DNA of 64,000 nt. It comes from Porphyromonas gingivicanis JCM 15907. Lineage in GTDB: Bacteria; Bacteroidota; Bacteroidia; Bacteroidales; Porphyromonadaceae. The stretch lies in contig NZ_BAKX01000003.1 of the NCBI RefSeq assembly GCF_000614585.1, forward strand, positions 186,001 to 250,000. The letters run 5' to 3'. Positions 19,144 to 28,305 of this stretch are shown here, piece by piece (position 1 is the first letter of the stretch; every line of letters begins with the position of its first letter). The notes under the pieces are model-generated. The model saw only the letters and a program-made list of their open reading frames with translations, had not been told where the DNA came from and made no database searches. The position numbers were made by a program, and so were the translations under genes.

Positions 19144-20031
19144 ATGAAAGTCGGCATAATACAGCAAGCCAATACTTCTAATAGAGAAAATAACAAGAAT
19201 AGATTGGCAGAGCGTATAGGGGAATTAGCCCAAAAAGGGGCAGAGCTTATTGTGTTACAAGAGTTACATAATGGACTTTATTTCTGTCAGGAAGAAGATG
19301 TGGCTATTTTTGACCAAGCAGAAGAGATACCAGGACCCTCTACAGAGTTTTTTGGAGCGATAGCTCGAAAGTATAGTGTTGTGTTGGTTCTTTCTCTCTT
19401 TGAGCGTCGAATGGCGGGGTTGTATCATAATACAGCTGTTGTCTTGGAGAGAGATGGGTCTATTGCTGGTCTTTATAGAAAGATGCATATACCCGATGAT
19501 CCTGCCTACTATGAAAAATACTATTTTACTCCTGGAGATTTAGGATTCAATCCTATCGAAACTTCTGTGGGTCGTTTGGGGGTTTTAGTGTGTTGGGATC
19601 AGTGGTATCCAGAGGCAGCAAGAATTATGGCTCTTCGAGGAGCCGATGTCTTGATATATCCTACAGCTATAGGAACAGAGAGTACAGACCCATTGAAAGA
19701 GCAGGAAAGACAGTTAGAGGCTTGGCGCATTGTACAACGTGGTCATGCCGTAGCCAATAACTTACCTGTTATCTCCGTAAATAGAGTCGGGCATGAGAGC
19801 GATCCTTCGGGTAGGACTAATGGAATACAGTTCTGGGGTAATAGTTTTGTTGCAGGACAGCAGGGGGAGTTGCTTTGTTTGTTGGGAACAGATGAGGCTA
19901 TGGCATGTGTTGAAGTAGACCTTAAACGAACGGAGCATGTACGTCGCTGGTGGCCTTTCTTCCGAGATCGTCGCATAGACTATTTTGCGCCTTTGCTCAA
20001 AAGGGCAGATTGTGATAAAAATAGGATATAG
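19144..20031 (+). CDS. aguB: N-carbamoylputrescine amidohydrolase
   Basis: 295 residues of the nitrilase superfamily. The catalytic triad is visible: glutamate in VLQELHNG (about 40), lysine in YRKMHIPDD (about 115) and cysteine in VLVCWDQWYPEAARI (about 147). It completes the agmatine route to putrescine by releasing carbon dioxide and ammonia from N-carbamoylputrescine. Together with the agmatine deiminase directly upstream it forms a two-gene operon. The C-terminal WWPFFRDRRIDYFAPL is typical of this subgroup. Intact. Confidence 0.94.
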   Translation: MKVGIIQQANTSNRENNKNRLAERIGELAQKGAELIVLQELHNGLYFCQEEDVAIFDQAEEIPGPSTEFFGAIARKYSVVLVLSLFERRMAGLYHNTAVVLERDGSIAGLYRKMHIPDDPAYYEKYYFTPGDLGFNPIETSVGRLGVLVCWDQWYPEAARIMALRGADVLIYPTAIGTESTDPLKEQERQLEAWRIVQRGHAVANNLPVISVNRVGHESDPSGRTNGIQFWGNSFVAGQQGELLCLLGTDEAMACVEVDLKRTEHVRRWWPFFRDRRIDYFAPLLKRADCDKNRI

Positions 20032-20049
20032 AGAGCTTTATTTTGATCT

Positions 20050-20871
20050 ATGGACCAGCAAGTTTTATTTGCCTTTTTACTAACCCTTTTTGCAGGAATT
20101 TCTACAGGAATAGGTAGTATTATTGCCTTTTTTTCCAAGAGAACAAACACTTCTTTTCTGTGTATTTCGCTGGGTTTCTCTGCAGGAGTAATGATATATG
20201 TCTCTTTTGTTGAGATGTTCCCAGAGTCTTTGGCTATGTTTAGCCGCATCTATTCTCCTCGTTTGGCAGCTACTTACACGGCACTTTCTTTCTTTGGAGG
20301 TATTTTTCTTATTGCCTTAATCGATAAGTTAATTCCACAGAAGGAAAACCCCCATGAGATGCACGATGTGGAAGAACTCGCACATCCTTCTCAAACAACG
20401 AGTATGGGCAAAAATAAAGAGCGCAAACTTTTACGTGTAGGTTTGTTTACGGCGTTGATTTTAGTAATACACAACTTCCCAGAGGGTATGGTTACTTTTC
20501 TTTCGGGGATGCAGGATATACGTATTGCTGTACCTATTGCTTTTGCTATTGCAATACATAATATCCCCGAAGGAATATCGGTTTCAGTACCTATTTTCTA
20601 TGCTACGGGCAATCGTAAAAAGGCCTTTTGGCTCTCTTTTTTGTCGGGATTGGCAGAGCCCTTGGGCGCACTTTTCGGCTATCTTATATTAGCCCCCTAC
20701 TTAAATGACACCATTTATGGTATTATTTTTGCGGCTATTGCTGGTATTATGGTTTATATTTCTCTGGACGAACTATTACCTGCTGCAGAGGAATATGGTT
20801 TGCACCATCAAGCTATTTATGGGGTGATTTCGGGTATGTTGGTAATGGCAATTAGTCTTCTAATTCTTTAG
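20050..20871 (+). CDS. zupT: ZIP-family zinc transporter (ZupT-like)
   Basis: 273 residues with eight hydrophobic segments. The metal-binding helices are recognisable as HNFPEGMVTFL (about 141-151) and HNIPEGISVSVPI (about 173-185), whose histidines, asparagine and glutamates form the ZIP binuclear site. A short charged loop with histidines (EMHDVEELAHPS) separates the third and fourth helices. It probably imports zinc and other divalent metals into the cytoplasm. It follows the putrescine genes after 18 bases and may be co-transcribed. Intact. Confidence 0.93.
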   Translation: MDQQVLFAFLLTLFAGISTGIGSIIAFFSKRTNTSFLCISLGFSAGVMIYVSFVEMFPESLAMFSRIYSPRLAATYTALSFFGGIFLIALIDKLIPQKENPHEMHDVEELAHPSQTTSMGKNKERKLLRVGLFTALILVIHNFPEGMVTFLSGMQDIRIAVPIAFAIAIHNIPEGISVSVPIFYATGNRKKAFWLSFLSGLAEPLGALFGYLILAPYLNDTIYGIIFAAIAGIMVYISLDELLPAAEEYGLHHQAIYGVISGMLVMAISLLIL

Positions 20872-21035
20872 TGTAAAGAGAGTTGCACAGAGTATTTCTT
20901 ACCTTTAAGTCTTTGAAGAAAAGAAGTTGAGGTTTCTCTCCTTTCTTTATGAACAATATTTCTCTTGGAAGTAGAGTTGTTTGAGAAAAGTATTTTCCTC
21001 TTATTAGGGATTTCTTTTTTTAGTGGGAATAATAG

Positions 21036-21043
21036 TACCTTTG
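21036..21043 (+). promoter_or_regulatory. -7 promoter box for hpt
   Basis: TACCTTTG matches TAnnTTTG and lies 19 bases before the ATG at 21062. It overlaps the longer possible reading frame and so argues for the downstream start. Confidence 0.6.
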
Positions 21044-21061
21044 CCGAATGAAGCAAGTCTT

Positions 21062-21601
21062 ATGGAAACGATAGAATTATACGGAAAAGTATTTGAGTTA
21101 TATCTGACATACGAGCAAATAGACAAGGCCATACGAGATATGGCAGCTAAGATTGCCAAAGATATGGAGGGCAAAGACCCTCTTTATGTTTGTGTTATGA
21201 ATGGAGCTTTTATGTTTGCCTCCGAATTGTTGGGCTATATAGGTGGAGATTGTGAGGTGGCTTTTGCCCGTTACTCTTCTTATCAGGGTACACAGTCAAC
21301 CTACAACCTGAAAGAGATAATGCCTGTAACAACTCCTTTGCAGGGGCGTACAGTGGTAATTTTAGAAGACCTCATAGATACGGGTTATACCATGAGTTGC
21401 GTTAAGGACTTGTATTACAAGCAAGGTGCCACCGAGGTTTTCATAGCCACAATGCTTTCAAAGCCTGCTGCTCTTAAGTGTGCTGTGAAGTCTGACTATG
21501 TGGGCATAGAGATTGCCAATGACTTTATTGTGGGGCATGGGTTAGATTTTGACGAGCGAGGCCGTATGCTTCGTGACATATATAAGATAAGAGAGTCATG
21601 A
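21062..21601 (+). CDS. hpt: Hypoxanthine phosphoribosyltransferase
   Basis: 179 residues from the ATG at 21062; the earlier in-frame GTG-side start is rejected since a promoter box lies inside it. It salvages hypoxanthine (and often guanine) into nucleotides. The PRPP-binding signature VVILEDLIDTGYTM is at about residues 98-111, and the flexible-loop stretch FARYSSYQGTQST at about 70-82. The stop overlaps the adk start by four bases (ATGA), indicating translational coupling. It begins an hpt-adk-obg operon. Confidence 0.95.
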   Translation: METIELYGKVFELYLTYEQIDKAIRDMAAKIAKDMEGKDPLYVCVMNGAFMFASELLGYIGGDCEVAFARYSSYQGTQSTYNLKEIMPVTTPLQGRTVVILEDLIDTGYTMSCVKDLYYKQGATEVFIATMLSKPAALKCAVKSDYVGIEIANDFIVGHGLDFDERGRMLRDIYKIRES

Positions 21602-22167
21602 TTAATTTAATACTCTTTGGTCCTCCAGGATCTGGTAAAGGCACACAAAGTACTGCTCTTGTGGAGCATTATGGACTAAAGCACATTTCAACGGGCGAAA
21701 TCCTTCGCAAGGAGATACAGGAGGAAACCGCCTTAGGGCAACAGGCAAAAGCCTTGATGGATAAAGGGCAGCTTGTGCCTGATGAGATAATTGTAGCTAT
21801 GATTGAAGAGATTGTGGCGCATCACAAAACGGTAAAAGGTTTTATCTTTGACGGTTTTCCGCGTACGGTAGCTCAAGCTGAAGCCTTAGATGCTTTACTT
21901 AGTCGTAATGGACAGCATGTTTCTCAATTGTTAGAGCTGGTTGTACCCGATAATCTTCTGGTGGAGCGTTTGTTACTGCGTAAGCAACAGGAGGGGCGAG
22001 CAGATGATAATTTGGAGACTATTCAGCATCGTCTGAATGTCTATCACACACAAACAGCTCCTATAGCAGCTTATTACAAAAATCAAAATCTATCTACCTC
22101 CATCGATGGAGTAGGTACTGTAGGAGAAGTTACGGCACGTTTGTTCGACGTAGTAGATACTCTATAA
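21598..22167 (+). CDS. adk: Adenylate kinase
   Basis: 189 residues, the short type without a zinc lid. The P-loop GPPGSGKGTQS is at residues 7-17, the AMP-binding HISTGEILRKEI at about 30-41, and FIFDGFPRTVAQAEAL at about 82-97. It interconverts ATP, ADP and AMP in the cytoplasm. The start overlaps the hpt stop, and the Obg gene follows after 19 bases. Confidence 0.97.
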   Translation: MINLILFGPPGSGKGTQSTALVEHYGLKHISTGEILRKEIQEETALGQQAKALMDKGQLVPDEIIVAMIEEIVAHHKTVKGFIFDGFPRTVAQAEALDALLSRNGQHVSQLLELVVPDNLLVERLLLRKQQEGRADDNLETIQHRLNVYHTQTAPIAAYYKNQNLSTSIDGVGTVGEVTARLFDVVDTL

Positions 22168-22186
22168 CGTAATACATTAAAACTCC

Positions 22187-23344
22187 ATGGCCGAAACGAA
22201 TTTTGTAGACTATGTGAAGATTTATTGCCGTTCAGGAAAAGGAGGGCGAGGCTCGGCACATTTTAGAAGAGAAAAATATATTCCCAAGGGTGGCCCCGAC
22301 GGAGGCGATGGAGGTAATGGAGGCAGTATCTATATCAAAGCCAATCGTAACTACTGGACTTTGCTCCATTTGCGCTTTAATAGACATATCTACGCTCCTT
22401 CGGGAGAGGCTGGTTCTGGTGCGTTAAAAACGGGAACATCGGGAGATGATGTTATCATAGAAGTACCCATCGGAACCTCTGTGTATGATGCCCAAACGGG
22501 AGAGTTTATTCTTGATGTTACTCAGCATGAAGAGAAACGCCTCCTTTTGGCTGGAGGTCGTGGGGGTAAGGGTAACACTTTTTTTAAGTCCGCTACCAAC
22601 CAAGCACCTCGTTTTGCTCAGCCTGGAGAGCCTGCTCAAGAGAGAGAAATCATTCTACAGCTTAAGACTTTGGCGGATGTTGGGCTGGTGGGGCTTCCCA
22701 ATGCCGGGAAGTCTACATTGCTAAGTGCTATAACCTCTGCCAAACCAAAGATAGCAGACTATCCATTCACCACATTAGTTCCCAACTTAGGCATCGTAGG
22801 GTATAGAGATAATCGCTCTTTTGTGATGGCAGATATTCCTGGAATTATCGAGGGAGCTTCCGAGGGTAGAGGGTTAGGATTGCGCTTCTTACGTCATATA
22901 GAGCGTAACTCAATACTTCTCTTTATGATTCCTATTGATACAGACCATATTTATAAAGAGTATCAAGTCTTGCTTAATGAGCTTTTGAAGTATAACCCAG
23001 GGTTGGGGGATAAGCGTAGGATTTTAGCTATTACTAAGATAGATTTGGCGGATGAAGAGTTGATTAAACTCGTTGAAGAGGAACTTCCTGATGATTTACC
23101 TCATATATTTATCTCTGCTGTCGCCCAGAAGGGAATAACAGAATTGAAAGACCTTCTTTGGCAAGAACTCAATAGAGAAATGCCTTATGATAATACCGAG
23201 TTGGTACGTCAAACAATGACAGTCGAGACTTTACACGATGATGATACTCTTTTCTCTAAGGAACTTCCCGAAGAGGAAGATGATGAGGACGAACTTCTCG
23301 AAATAGAGTGGGACGAAGATATTCAAGAGGATATTGGTTTGTGA
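22187..23344 (+). CDS. obg: GTPase Obg/CgtA
   Basis: 385 residues. The glycine-rich Obg domain covers about residues 1-160 ([17 protein letters not shown]). The GTPase domain follows, with the P-loop GLPNAGKST at about 167-175, switch [16 protein letters not shown] near 215, and ITKIDL near 285. The C-terminus is a highly acidic tail. Obg binds the 50S subunit and acts in ribosome assembly and stress control; it is essential in most bacteria. It lies at the end of hpt-adk-obg and is followed closely by the B3/B4 gene. Confidence 0.96.
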   Translation: MAETNFVDYVKIYCRSGKGGRGSAHFRREKYIPKGGPDGGDGGNGGSIYIKANRNYWTLLHLRFNRHIYAPSGEAGSGALKTGTSGDDVIIEVPIGTSVYDAQTGEFILDVTQHEEKRLLLAGGRGGKGNTFFKSATNQAPRFAQPGEPAQEREIILQLKTLADVGLVGLPNAGKSTLLSAITSAKPKIADYPFTTLVPNLGIVGYRDNRSFVMADIPGIIEGASEGRGLGLRFLRHIERNSILLFMIPIDTDHIYKEYQVLLNELLKYNPGLGDKRRILAITKIDLADEELIKLVEEELPDDLPHIFISAVAQKGITELKDLLWQELNREMPYDNTELVRQTMTVETLHDDDTLFSKELPEEEDDEDELLEIEWDEDIQEDIGL

Positions 23345-23348
23345 TACT

Positions 23349-24032
23349 ATGGCACGAGAGATTCGTATAGAGACTTCTTTTGCAGAAATATTGCCAGACT
23401 TTACAGTAGCTGTCTTGGAAGCAGACATAACCAATAAGCTTGTTGATATGAGTCTGCAGAGAGAATTGAATCGCACCATAGGCATCGTGGCTCTCTCTGG
23501 AGGTGTGGATAAGATAAAGGATTTGGAGACCATAGCCTCTACACGAGAGGCGTATAAACGTTTGGGGAAAGATCCGAATAGATACCGTCCAGCTGCAGAG
23601 CAATTACGACGACGCATACTGAAGGGTTTAGGTCTGTATACAATCAATCAGTTAGTAGATATAGGTAACTTAGTTTCTTTAGAAACAGGCTTTTCTATTG
23701 GAGTTTTCGATGCAGACAAGGTTGGACAACATATTTTACTGCGCCAAGGAAAGGCAGAGGATGATTTCGAAGGCATCGGTCGAGGTACACTTAATGTAGA
23801 AAACCTACCCCTTTACGTAGACGAAAATGCTCCTTTTGCCACTCCTACAAGCGATGCCGAGCATACAAAAGTCACACTTTCGACAAAACGGACATTGGTC
23901 TTTATCAATAGTTATCTTCCTAAAAAGGAGGAAAATATGATACTTCTTTCTGAAGCTCTGGATATGCTCAAGGAGCTTCTTGTAAAGCATGTAGAGGCCC
24001 AAAATATAGAGCAATGGTTCGTAACCTCTTAA
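23349..24032 (+). CDS. B3/B4 tRNA-binding domain protein
   Basis: About 227 residues from the ATG at 23349. It shows the B3/B4 domain of the phenylalanyl-tRNA synthetase beta chain as a free-standing protein: RLGKDPNRYRPAAEQLRRRI at about 79-98 and GFSIGVFDADKV at about 117-128 are diagnostic. Stand-alone members are thought to act as editing or tRNA-binding factors, but the role is not established. It starts four bases after the obg stop and is probably in that operon. Confidence 0.85.
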   Translation: MAREIRIETSFAEILPDFTVAVLEADITNKLVDMSLQRELNRTIGIVALSGGVDKIKDLETIASTREAYKRLGKDPNRYRPAAEQLRRRILKGLGLYTINQLVDIGNLVSLETGFSIGVFDADKVGQHILLRQGKAEDDFEGIGRGTLNVENLPLYVDENAPFATPTSDAEHTKVTLSTKRTLVFINSYLPKKEENMILLSEALDMLKELLVKHVEAQNIEQWFVTS

Positions 24033-24073
24033 TCTTGTTTACTTAAAACTCATTCTTATAGTTTCTCCTTGTA

Positions 24074-24934
24074 GTGAGTATTCCCTCTTCGCATACCTAT
24101 CGTATAGCCGCTATTACCATGGCTCGTAATGATCTCTTTTTTTTAGAGAGATGGATTGCTTATTATGGTCGCGAGTTAGGCGAGGAGCATCTCTATATTT
24201 ATCTCGATGGTGAAGATCAACTCCTACCTTCCAATATGGGGAAAGCTAATATTAAACATTTTCCCCATAAAGAGTTAGCGAGAGCAGAGGGCGATAAGTA
24301 TCGTATTGGATTGTTGAATACTCTCAAGGACGAACTTCTCTGTAAGGGGTATGATATGGTGATTGGAACTGATGCCGATGAGTTCCTTGTCGTAGACCCA
24401 GCTCGTAAGCAAAGACTTCGAGATTTTCTATATCAGCATCGTTCGTATGCTACTATTTCGGCATTAGGTTTAGACTTGGGACAAAAAGTGGGTATAGAGC
24501 CTAACTTAAATCCCTCTCTTTCTTTGCTCAAACAGAGAGGTTATGCTGTTCTTTCTTCCCGTTATACCAAAGCTTCTATTCTAACACAGCCTCTACGTTG
24601 GGGGTCTGGTTTTCACCGAGTAAAGGGTTCAAATTTCCATATACTTCCAGATTTTTACTTATTACATACGGGCTATTGTGATTGGGAGCGCATACAGAAA
24701 CGTTTTGCCGATACGGCTCGAATAGAAGGCGGATGGGATGCGCACCTCAAAAGACGTGCACGTACCATTTATTATGTAACGCATCGTAAGCCTATACGCG
24801 CCGAACATATTTTCAAAAGAGCTCGTTTGTTGCAGTCGCTGTGTCGCCCTTTCTATGCGCTGAATAAGCCTATGATGCCTACTCCTGCTCTGGTTGTGGC
24901 ATTGCCTTCTCGTTTTCAAACTGTCGAAATCTAA
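24074..24934 (+). CDS. Glycosyltransferase family 2-like protein
   Basis: 286 residues from GTG at 24074; an in-frame stop lies 15 bases upstream and the next ATG would remove the first strand of the fold, so GTG is chosen. The N-terminal IAAITMARNDLFFLERWIAYY and the DADEF motif (VIGTDADEFLVVDP at about 95-108) fit the Glyco_tranf_2_4 group, with DADEF as the metal-binding acid motif. The C-terminal half is basic. No membrane helices, so it acts in the cytoplasm, probably on a surface-glycan precursor. It is the first of four glycosyltransferase genes in a row. Confidence 0.8.
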   Translation: MSIPSSHTYRIAAITMARNDLFFLERWIAYYGRELGEEHLYIYLDGEDQLLPSNMGKANIKHFPHKELARAEGDKYRIGLLNTLKDELLCKGYDMVIGTDADEFLVVDPARKQRLRDFLYQHRSYATISALGLDLGQKVGIEPNLNPSLSLLKQRGYAVLSSRYTKASILTQPLRWGSGFHRVKGSNFHILPDFYLLHTGYCDWERIQKRFADTARIEGGWDAHLKRRARTIYYVTHRKPIRAEHIFKRARLLQSLCRPFYALNKPMMPTPALVVALPSRFQTVEI

Positions 24935-24950
24935 TGTTCTCTTTATAGTT

Positions 24951-26000
24951 ATGCAGCAGAAGATTGTTTTTGTGACAAGAGGGTTGCACGATGGGGGTGG
25001 TATTGAACGTGTAACCAGTTACATAGCTTCTCTTTTGGCACAAGAGGGTTGGAAAGTGGATATTCTTTGCTTACAGAAAAGAGGAGAAGCCTACTTTCCC
25101 CTTTCTGAAAAGGTCAATGTGGTTTACCAATCGGAGTACAAAGGATGGAGTCGAACGAAGCGGATAAGAAATTATTATAAAGAAGTTCAACCGGATCTAA
25201 TCATTGGTGTGGGGAGTAATAGGTCTCTAACGCACTATTTTTCTGCTAAAGGATTCAAGTTTGCTACGTGGGAACACTTTAATACGACCATTCAGGCGCA
25301 TCCATTGCATTCGTTTTCTCGTTGGTGGGCTACTCGTTTAGGTTGGATTATAACCCTTACCCCTGCCGATGCTGAGGCTTATCGTCAGTGCTATAAAACC
25401 CAAAAGGTGATTTCCATAGCTAACCCCATTACAATAGATAACTTACAACCGACTGACTTAAGTGCCAAAAGAGTACTTTCTGCGGGTCGTTTAGTCGGTC
25501 AGAAAGGGTTTGACCGACTACTACAAGCGTGGTCTTTGGTAGAGGGCAAGCATCCAGATTGGCAATTGCGTATTGTGGGGTCGGGCAAGAAAGAATTCCT
25601 TTTGAAAGAGCAGATACGACGTTTGGGATTAGAAGATCGTGTAGAGATGCTTCCTCATTCGAAGAATATGACAGAACAGTACCGACAGGCTTCTATTTAT
25701 GCCATGGCATCTCGCTACGAAGGCTTCCCTCTTGTGCTATTGGAGGCCATGGCTTCTGCTCTCCCGATTGTAAGTTTCGACTGCCCGAGAGGCCCCAGTG
25801 ATATTATAACTCCCCAAGAAACGGGGATATTAGTTCCTGATAACGATATAGAAGCATTCGCCCAAGCTCTTGACTCCCTGATGATTGATGCCCATTTGCG
25901 CCACTCGATGAGTCAAAAAGCTCTTGAGAAATCCATCCGATACACACCTCAACATATACTAAAAGAATGGACCCAAGCATTGCAAAAGCTGACTCTATAA
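24951..26000 (+). CDS. Glycosyltransferase family 4 protein
   Basis: 349 residues from the ATG at 24951 (MQQKIVFVTRGLHDGGGIERV); an earlier in-frame start overlaps the previous gene and is rejected. GT-B fold: the N-terminal glycine-rich nucleotide-sugar side is followed by VLSAGRLVGQKGFDRLLQAW (about 180-199) and the GT4 acid motif YEGFPLVLLEAMASALP (about 261-277). It transfers a sugar from a nucleotide donor in the retaining mode. Its 3' end overlaps the next glycosyltransferase by 34 bases, showing co-translation within the cluster. Confidence 0.92.
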   Translation: MQQKIVFVTRGLHDGGGIERVTSYIASLLAQEGWKVDILCLQKRGEAYFPLSEKVNVVYQSEYKGWSRTKRIRNYYKEVQPDLIIGVGSNRSLTHYFSAKGFKFATWEHFNTTIQAHPLHSFSRWWATRLGWIITLTPADAEAYRQCYKTQKVISIANPITIDNLQPTDLSAKRVLSAGRLVGQKGFDRLLQAWSLVEGKHPDWQLRIVGSGKKEFLLKEQIRRLGLEDRVEMLPHSKNMTEQYRQASIYAMASRYEGFPLVLLEAMASALPIVSFDCPRGPSDIITPQETGILVPDNDIEAFAQALDSLMIDAHLRHSMSQKALEKSIRYTPQHILKEWTQALQKLTL

Positions 26001-26974
26001 AGGAGTCACATAGACCTTTAGTCCAAGTTATTATACCAGCTTACAATTCGGCAACATATATTGATGCTTGCTTTGCCTCTCTGATAAACCAGACCTATCA
26101 ACACTGGGAAGCCTTAGTTATAGAGGATGCCTCTAATGACGGGTTGACTCCCCAGCTTTGTGATAGCTGGGCTCAAAAAGATAAACGTATTAGGGTATGG
26201 CATTTGGAGCAGAATAGAGGCGTTGCTTATGCTCGCAATCGAGCTTTGCAATATGCCACAGCGGAGTGGATAGCTTTTCTCGATAGTGATGATTTATTGC
26301 TTCCTAATCATTTGCAAAGCCTTGTCGAAGCGGTGGTCTCTTCGGGGGCAACGATGTCTTTTACAGGTTATTATCCTTATCAAACACCTAAGGGTACACG
26401 TTCAGCCAATGGAGTACTTGCTCCTAACAAACTCTTCACAACTCGAGAGATTATAATTCGTACATGTTTGGAAAAGAGGGGAATGGCTACTTACCTTTGG
26501 CGTTGTCTTTTCCGTCGTGAGATGTTTACCTCTATTAGCTTCCCCGAGGGGCGTGTTTTTGAGGATTATACGATCTTTCTTCCGCTCATTTCACAAGCCG
26601 AAAGAATTGTACACACTGGGCGAGCAACTTATAATTATCGTTGGACACCCAATAGCATTGTAAACACTAATTCGGTGCGTAATTTGAGGGACTATTCGTA
26701 TGCTCTTTTGGAGCGTTACTATCAGATAGAAAACAGTCTCATCCTTTCTGAGAGAGAGCGAACTATGTTACTCCTTTGGCCCACGAAGCGTTTTTACCAA
26801 TTGGTGCATGAGGCGGAGCATTTGCCTCTTGGAGTAGAGCGAGAGGCTGTACTCCAAGAGCTTTCTACTATGATGATTTCTATCGGATTACGTCCACGTA
26901 CTTCTTATCCCTACTCCTTGCAAATGCTACTCTTCTCTATAAAGAAAAGATTTTTTGAATGGATACTTCTATGA
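25967..26974 (+). CDS. Glycosyltransferase family 2 protein (first tandem paralogue)
   Basis: 335 residues, starting inside the preceding gene. GT-A fold with VIIPAYNSATYID at about 19-31, ALVIEDASNDG at about 48-58, and the DXD-type FLDSDDLLLPNHL near 100-112. The second half, including FEDYTIFLPLISQAERIVHTG, is shared in detail with the next gene, so the two look like a tandem duplication. Each probably adds a different sugar to a surface-glycan precursor. It overlaps the next gene by 16 bases. Confidence 0.92.
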   Translation: MDPSIAKADSIKESHRPLVQVIIPAYNSATYIDACFASLINQTYQHWEALVIEDASNDGLTPQLCDSWAQKDKRIRVWHLEQNRGVAYARNRALQYATAEWIAFLDSDDLLLPNHLQSLVEAVVSSGATMSFTGYYPYQTPKGTRSANGVLAPNKLFTTREIIIRTCLEKRGMATYLWRCLFRREMFTSISFPEGRVFEDYTIFLPLISQAERIVHTGRATYNYRWTPNSIVNTNSVRNLRDYSYALLERYYQIENSLILSERERTMLLLWPTKRFYQLVHEAEHLPLGVEREAVLQELSTMMISIGLRPRTSYPYSLQMLLFSIKKRFFEWILL

Positions 26975-27950
26975 ACATACAGGTAGGGCAACCTCTAATA
27001 ACTATTATAGTTCCTGTCTTTAATACGGCACCCTTTTTGGAGCCTTGTCTTAAAAGTATAATAGAGCAGACCTACACTCATTGGGAAGCCCTTCTGATAG
27101 ACGATGCTTCGACGGATGGACTTTCGCTCTCCATTTGCAACGAATGGGGGCGCAGAGACGAACGATTCAGAGTACTATCTCTGCCTGAAAATAAGGGTAT
27201 TAGTTATGTTCGCAACCAAGGGCTGTCTTTGGCGCAAGGGCAGTTTATTACCTTTTTAGACAGCGATGACTTCCTGTCCTCCAATCATCTCTCCTCTCTT
27301 TTAGAGGGGGTGGAACAGAGTAATTGTGAAGTAGCCGTAACAGGTTTCTTGCATTGCACTGTGGAGGGGCGTGTAAAAAAACGTCTTTATGCTAAGGTGC
27401 GTAAGGGCTACACGTGGAGTAAATCGGAAGCTCTAAAAGCTTTATTGATGGATCGTAAACTTACCAGCCATTTATGTAATAAACTTTTTGACAAGAAACT
27501 TTTCGAAGGAATAACCTTTCCCGTAGGCAAGTGTACGAAGACTTTTCGATAATGCTTTCCCTTATAGAGCGAGCGAATGGCGTAGTGCATACAGGAGGGT
27601 ATACCTATTACTATCGTCGTCATAATGCGAGTATAACCAAGGTTACTACTCCTAAGCACTTGATGGACTTCTTTATAGCCAACGAGGAGCGTTATCACTA
27701 TCTTTTGAGAGAGAATGATGCTATTTCGTCCAGAGAGCGTGCTCTTTTGCGCCTTTGGTATGAAAAAACACTTGTACGTGTACATTACGAGGCACAGCAC
27801 CTGCCTGCTTCGGAAGAGCGGGATGCATCTTTGCTTCACATGTCTCTCTCTCTAAAACAGATAGGGATAAAAGAGATCAAGCATTGCTACAGATTATGTA
27901 TGCTGGGCTATTCTCTGCGCAAACGTTACTATGAAAGCTTGCTCAAGTAA
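26959..27950 (+). CDS. Glycosyltransferase family 2 protein (second tandem paralogue), frame broken once
   Basis: About 330 residues once repaired. ITIIVPVFNTAPFLEPCL, ALLIDDASTDG and FLDSDDFLSSNHLSSLLEG align with the previous gene over the whole length. The frame is lost at 27531: adding one G to AAGTG gives FPVGKVYEDFSIMLSLIERA, matching the paralogue's FPEGRVFEDYTIFLPLISQA exactly in pattern. This comparison inside the window is strong evidence that one base is missing. Function as for its neighbour: sugar transfer in glycan assembly. Confidence 0.88.
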
Positions 27951-28305
27951 CCTATTACTTATAGAAACTACAGTCGCGCCCATTGTCTAAATGGGTAAAT
28001 TGTAAAAATTTGTTTAGGAAGACTTTTTGTTTTTGAGATGACTTTTGCGACTTGCACAGGGAGCAAAGCTGTAAAACATTTACACGGAGGGTTTTGAGAG
28101 TTAGCACGGAGGGTTTGGCTTGCAAGCATTATACCTTTTCTTTCCAACCCTTATAGGTTGCAAGAGAAGCCTGTAATGAAACTCTTGTATAGGAGTGAAA
28201 AAGGAAGCAAAGAGGTTTGAAAGAGGCCCTACAATGTTTACTAACTGAGAGAAAAAGTATACTTTCGCTCCTTAATTGTTAGGTAAAGAATAGATTTAAG
28301 ATACT
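27951..28305. other. Gene-free spacer of 355 bases
   Basis: Holds a repeat array (28082-28169) and, at 28260-28267, a TACTTTCG box that may be the rseP promoter. Nothing else is recognisable. Confidence 0.6.
28060..28169. repeat. 22-bp-period degenerate tandem repeat array (locus 3)
   Basis: Units at 28082, 28104, 28126 and 28148, with a weak fifth at 28060. Two contain CACGGAGGGTTT. The unit at 28126 begins GCATTATACC, the reverse complement sense of the GGTATAAT core, and the one at 28148 begins CCCTTATAGGTTGCAAG, close to the last unit of locus 2. Confidence 0.7.

Noticed and set aside
21023-21061. Longer N-terminus for hypoxanthine phosphoribosyltransferase
   Set aside because: A TACCTTTG promoter box lies within it and the family starts at the later ATG.
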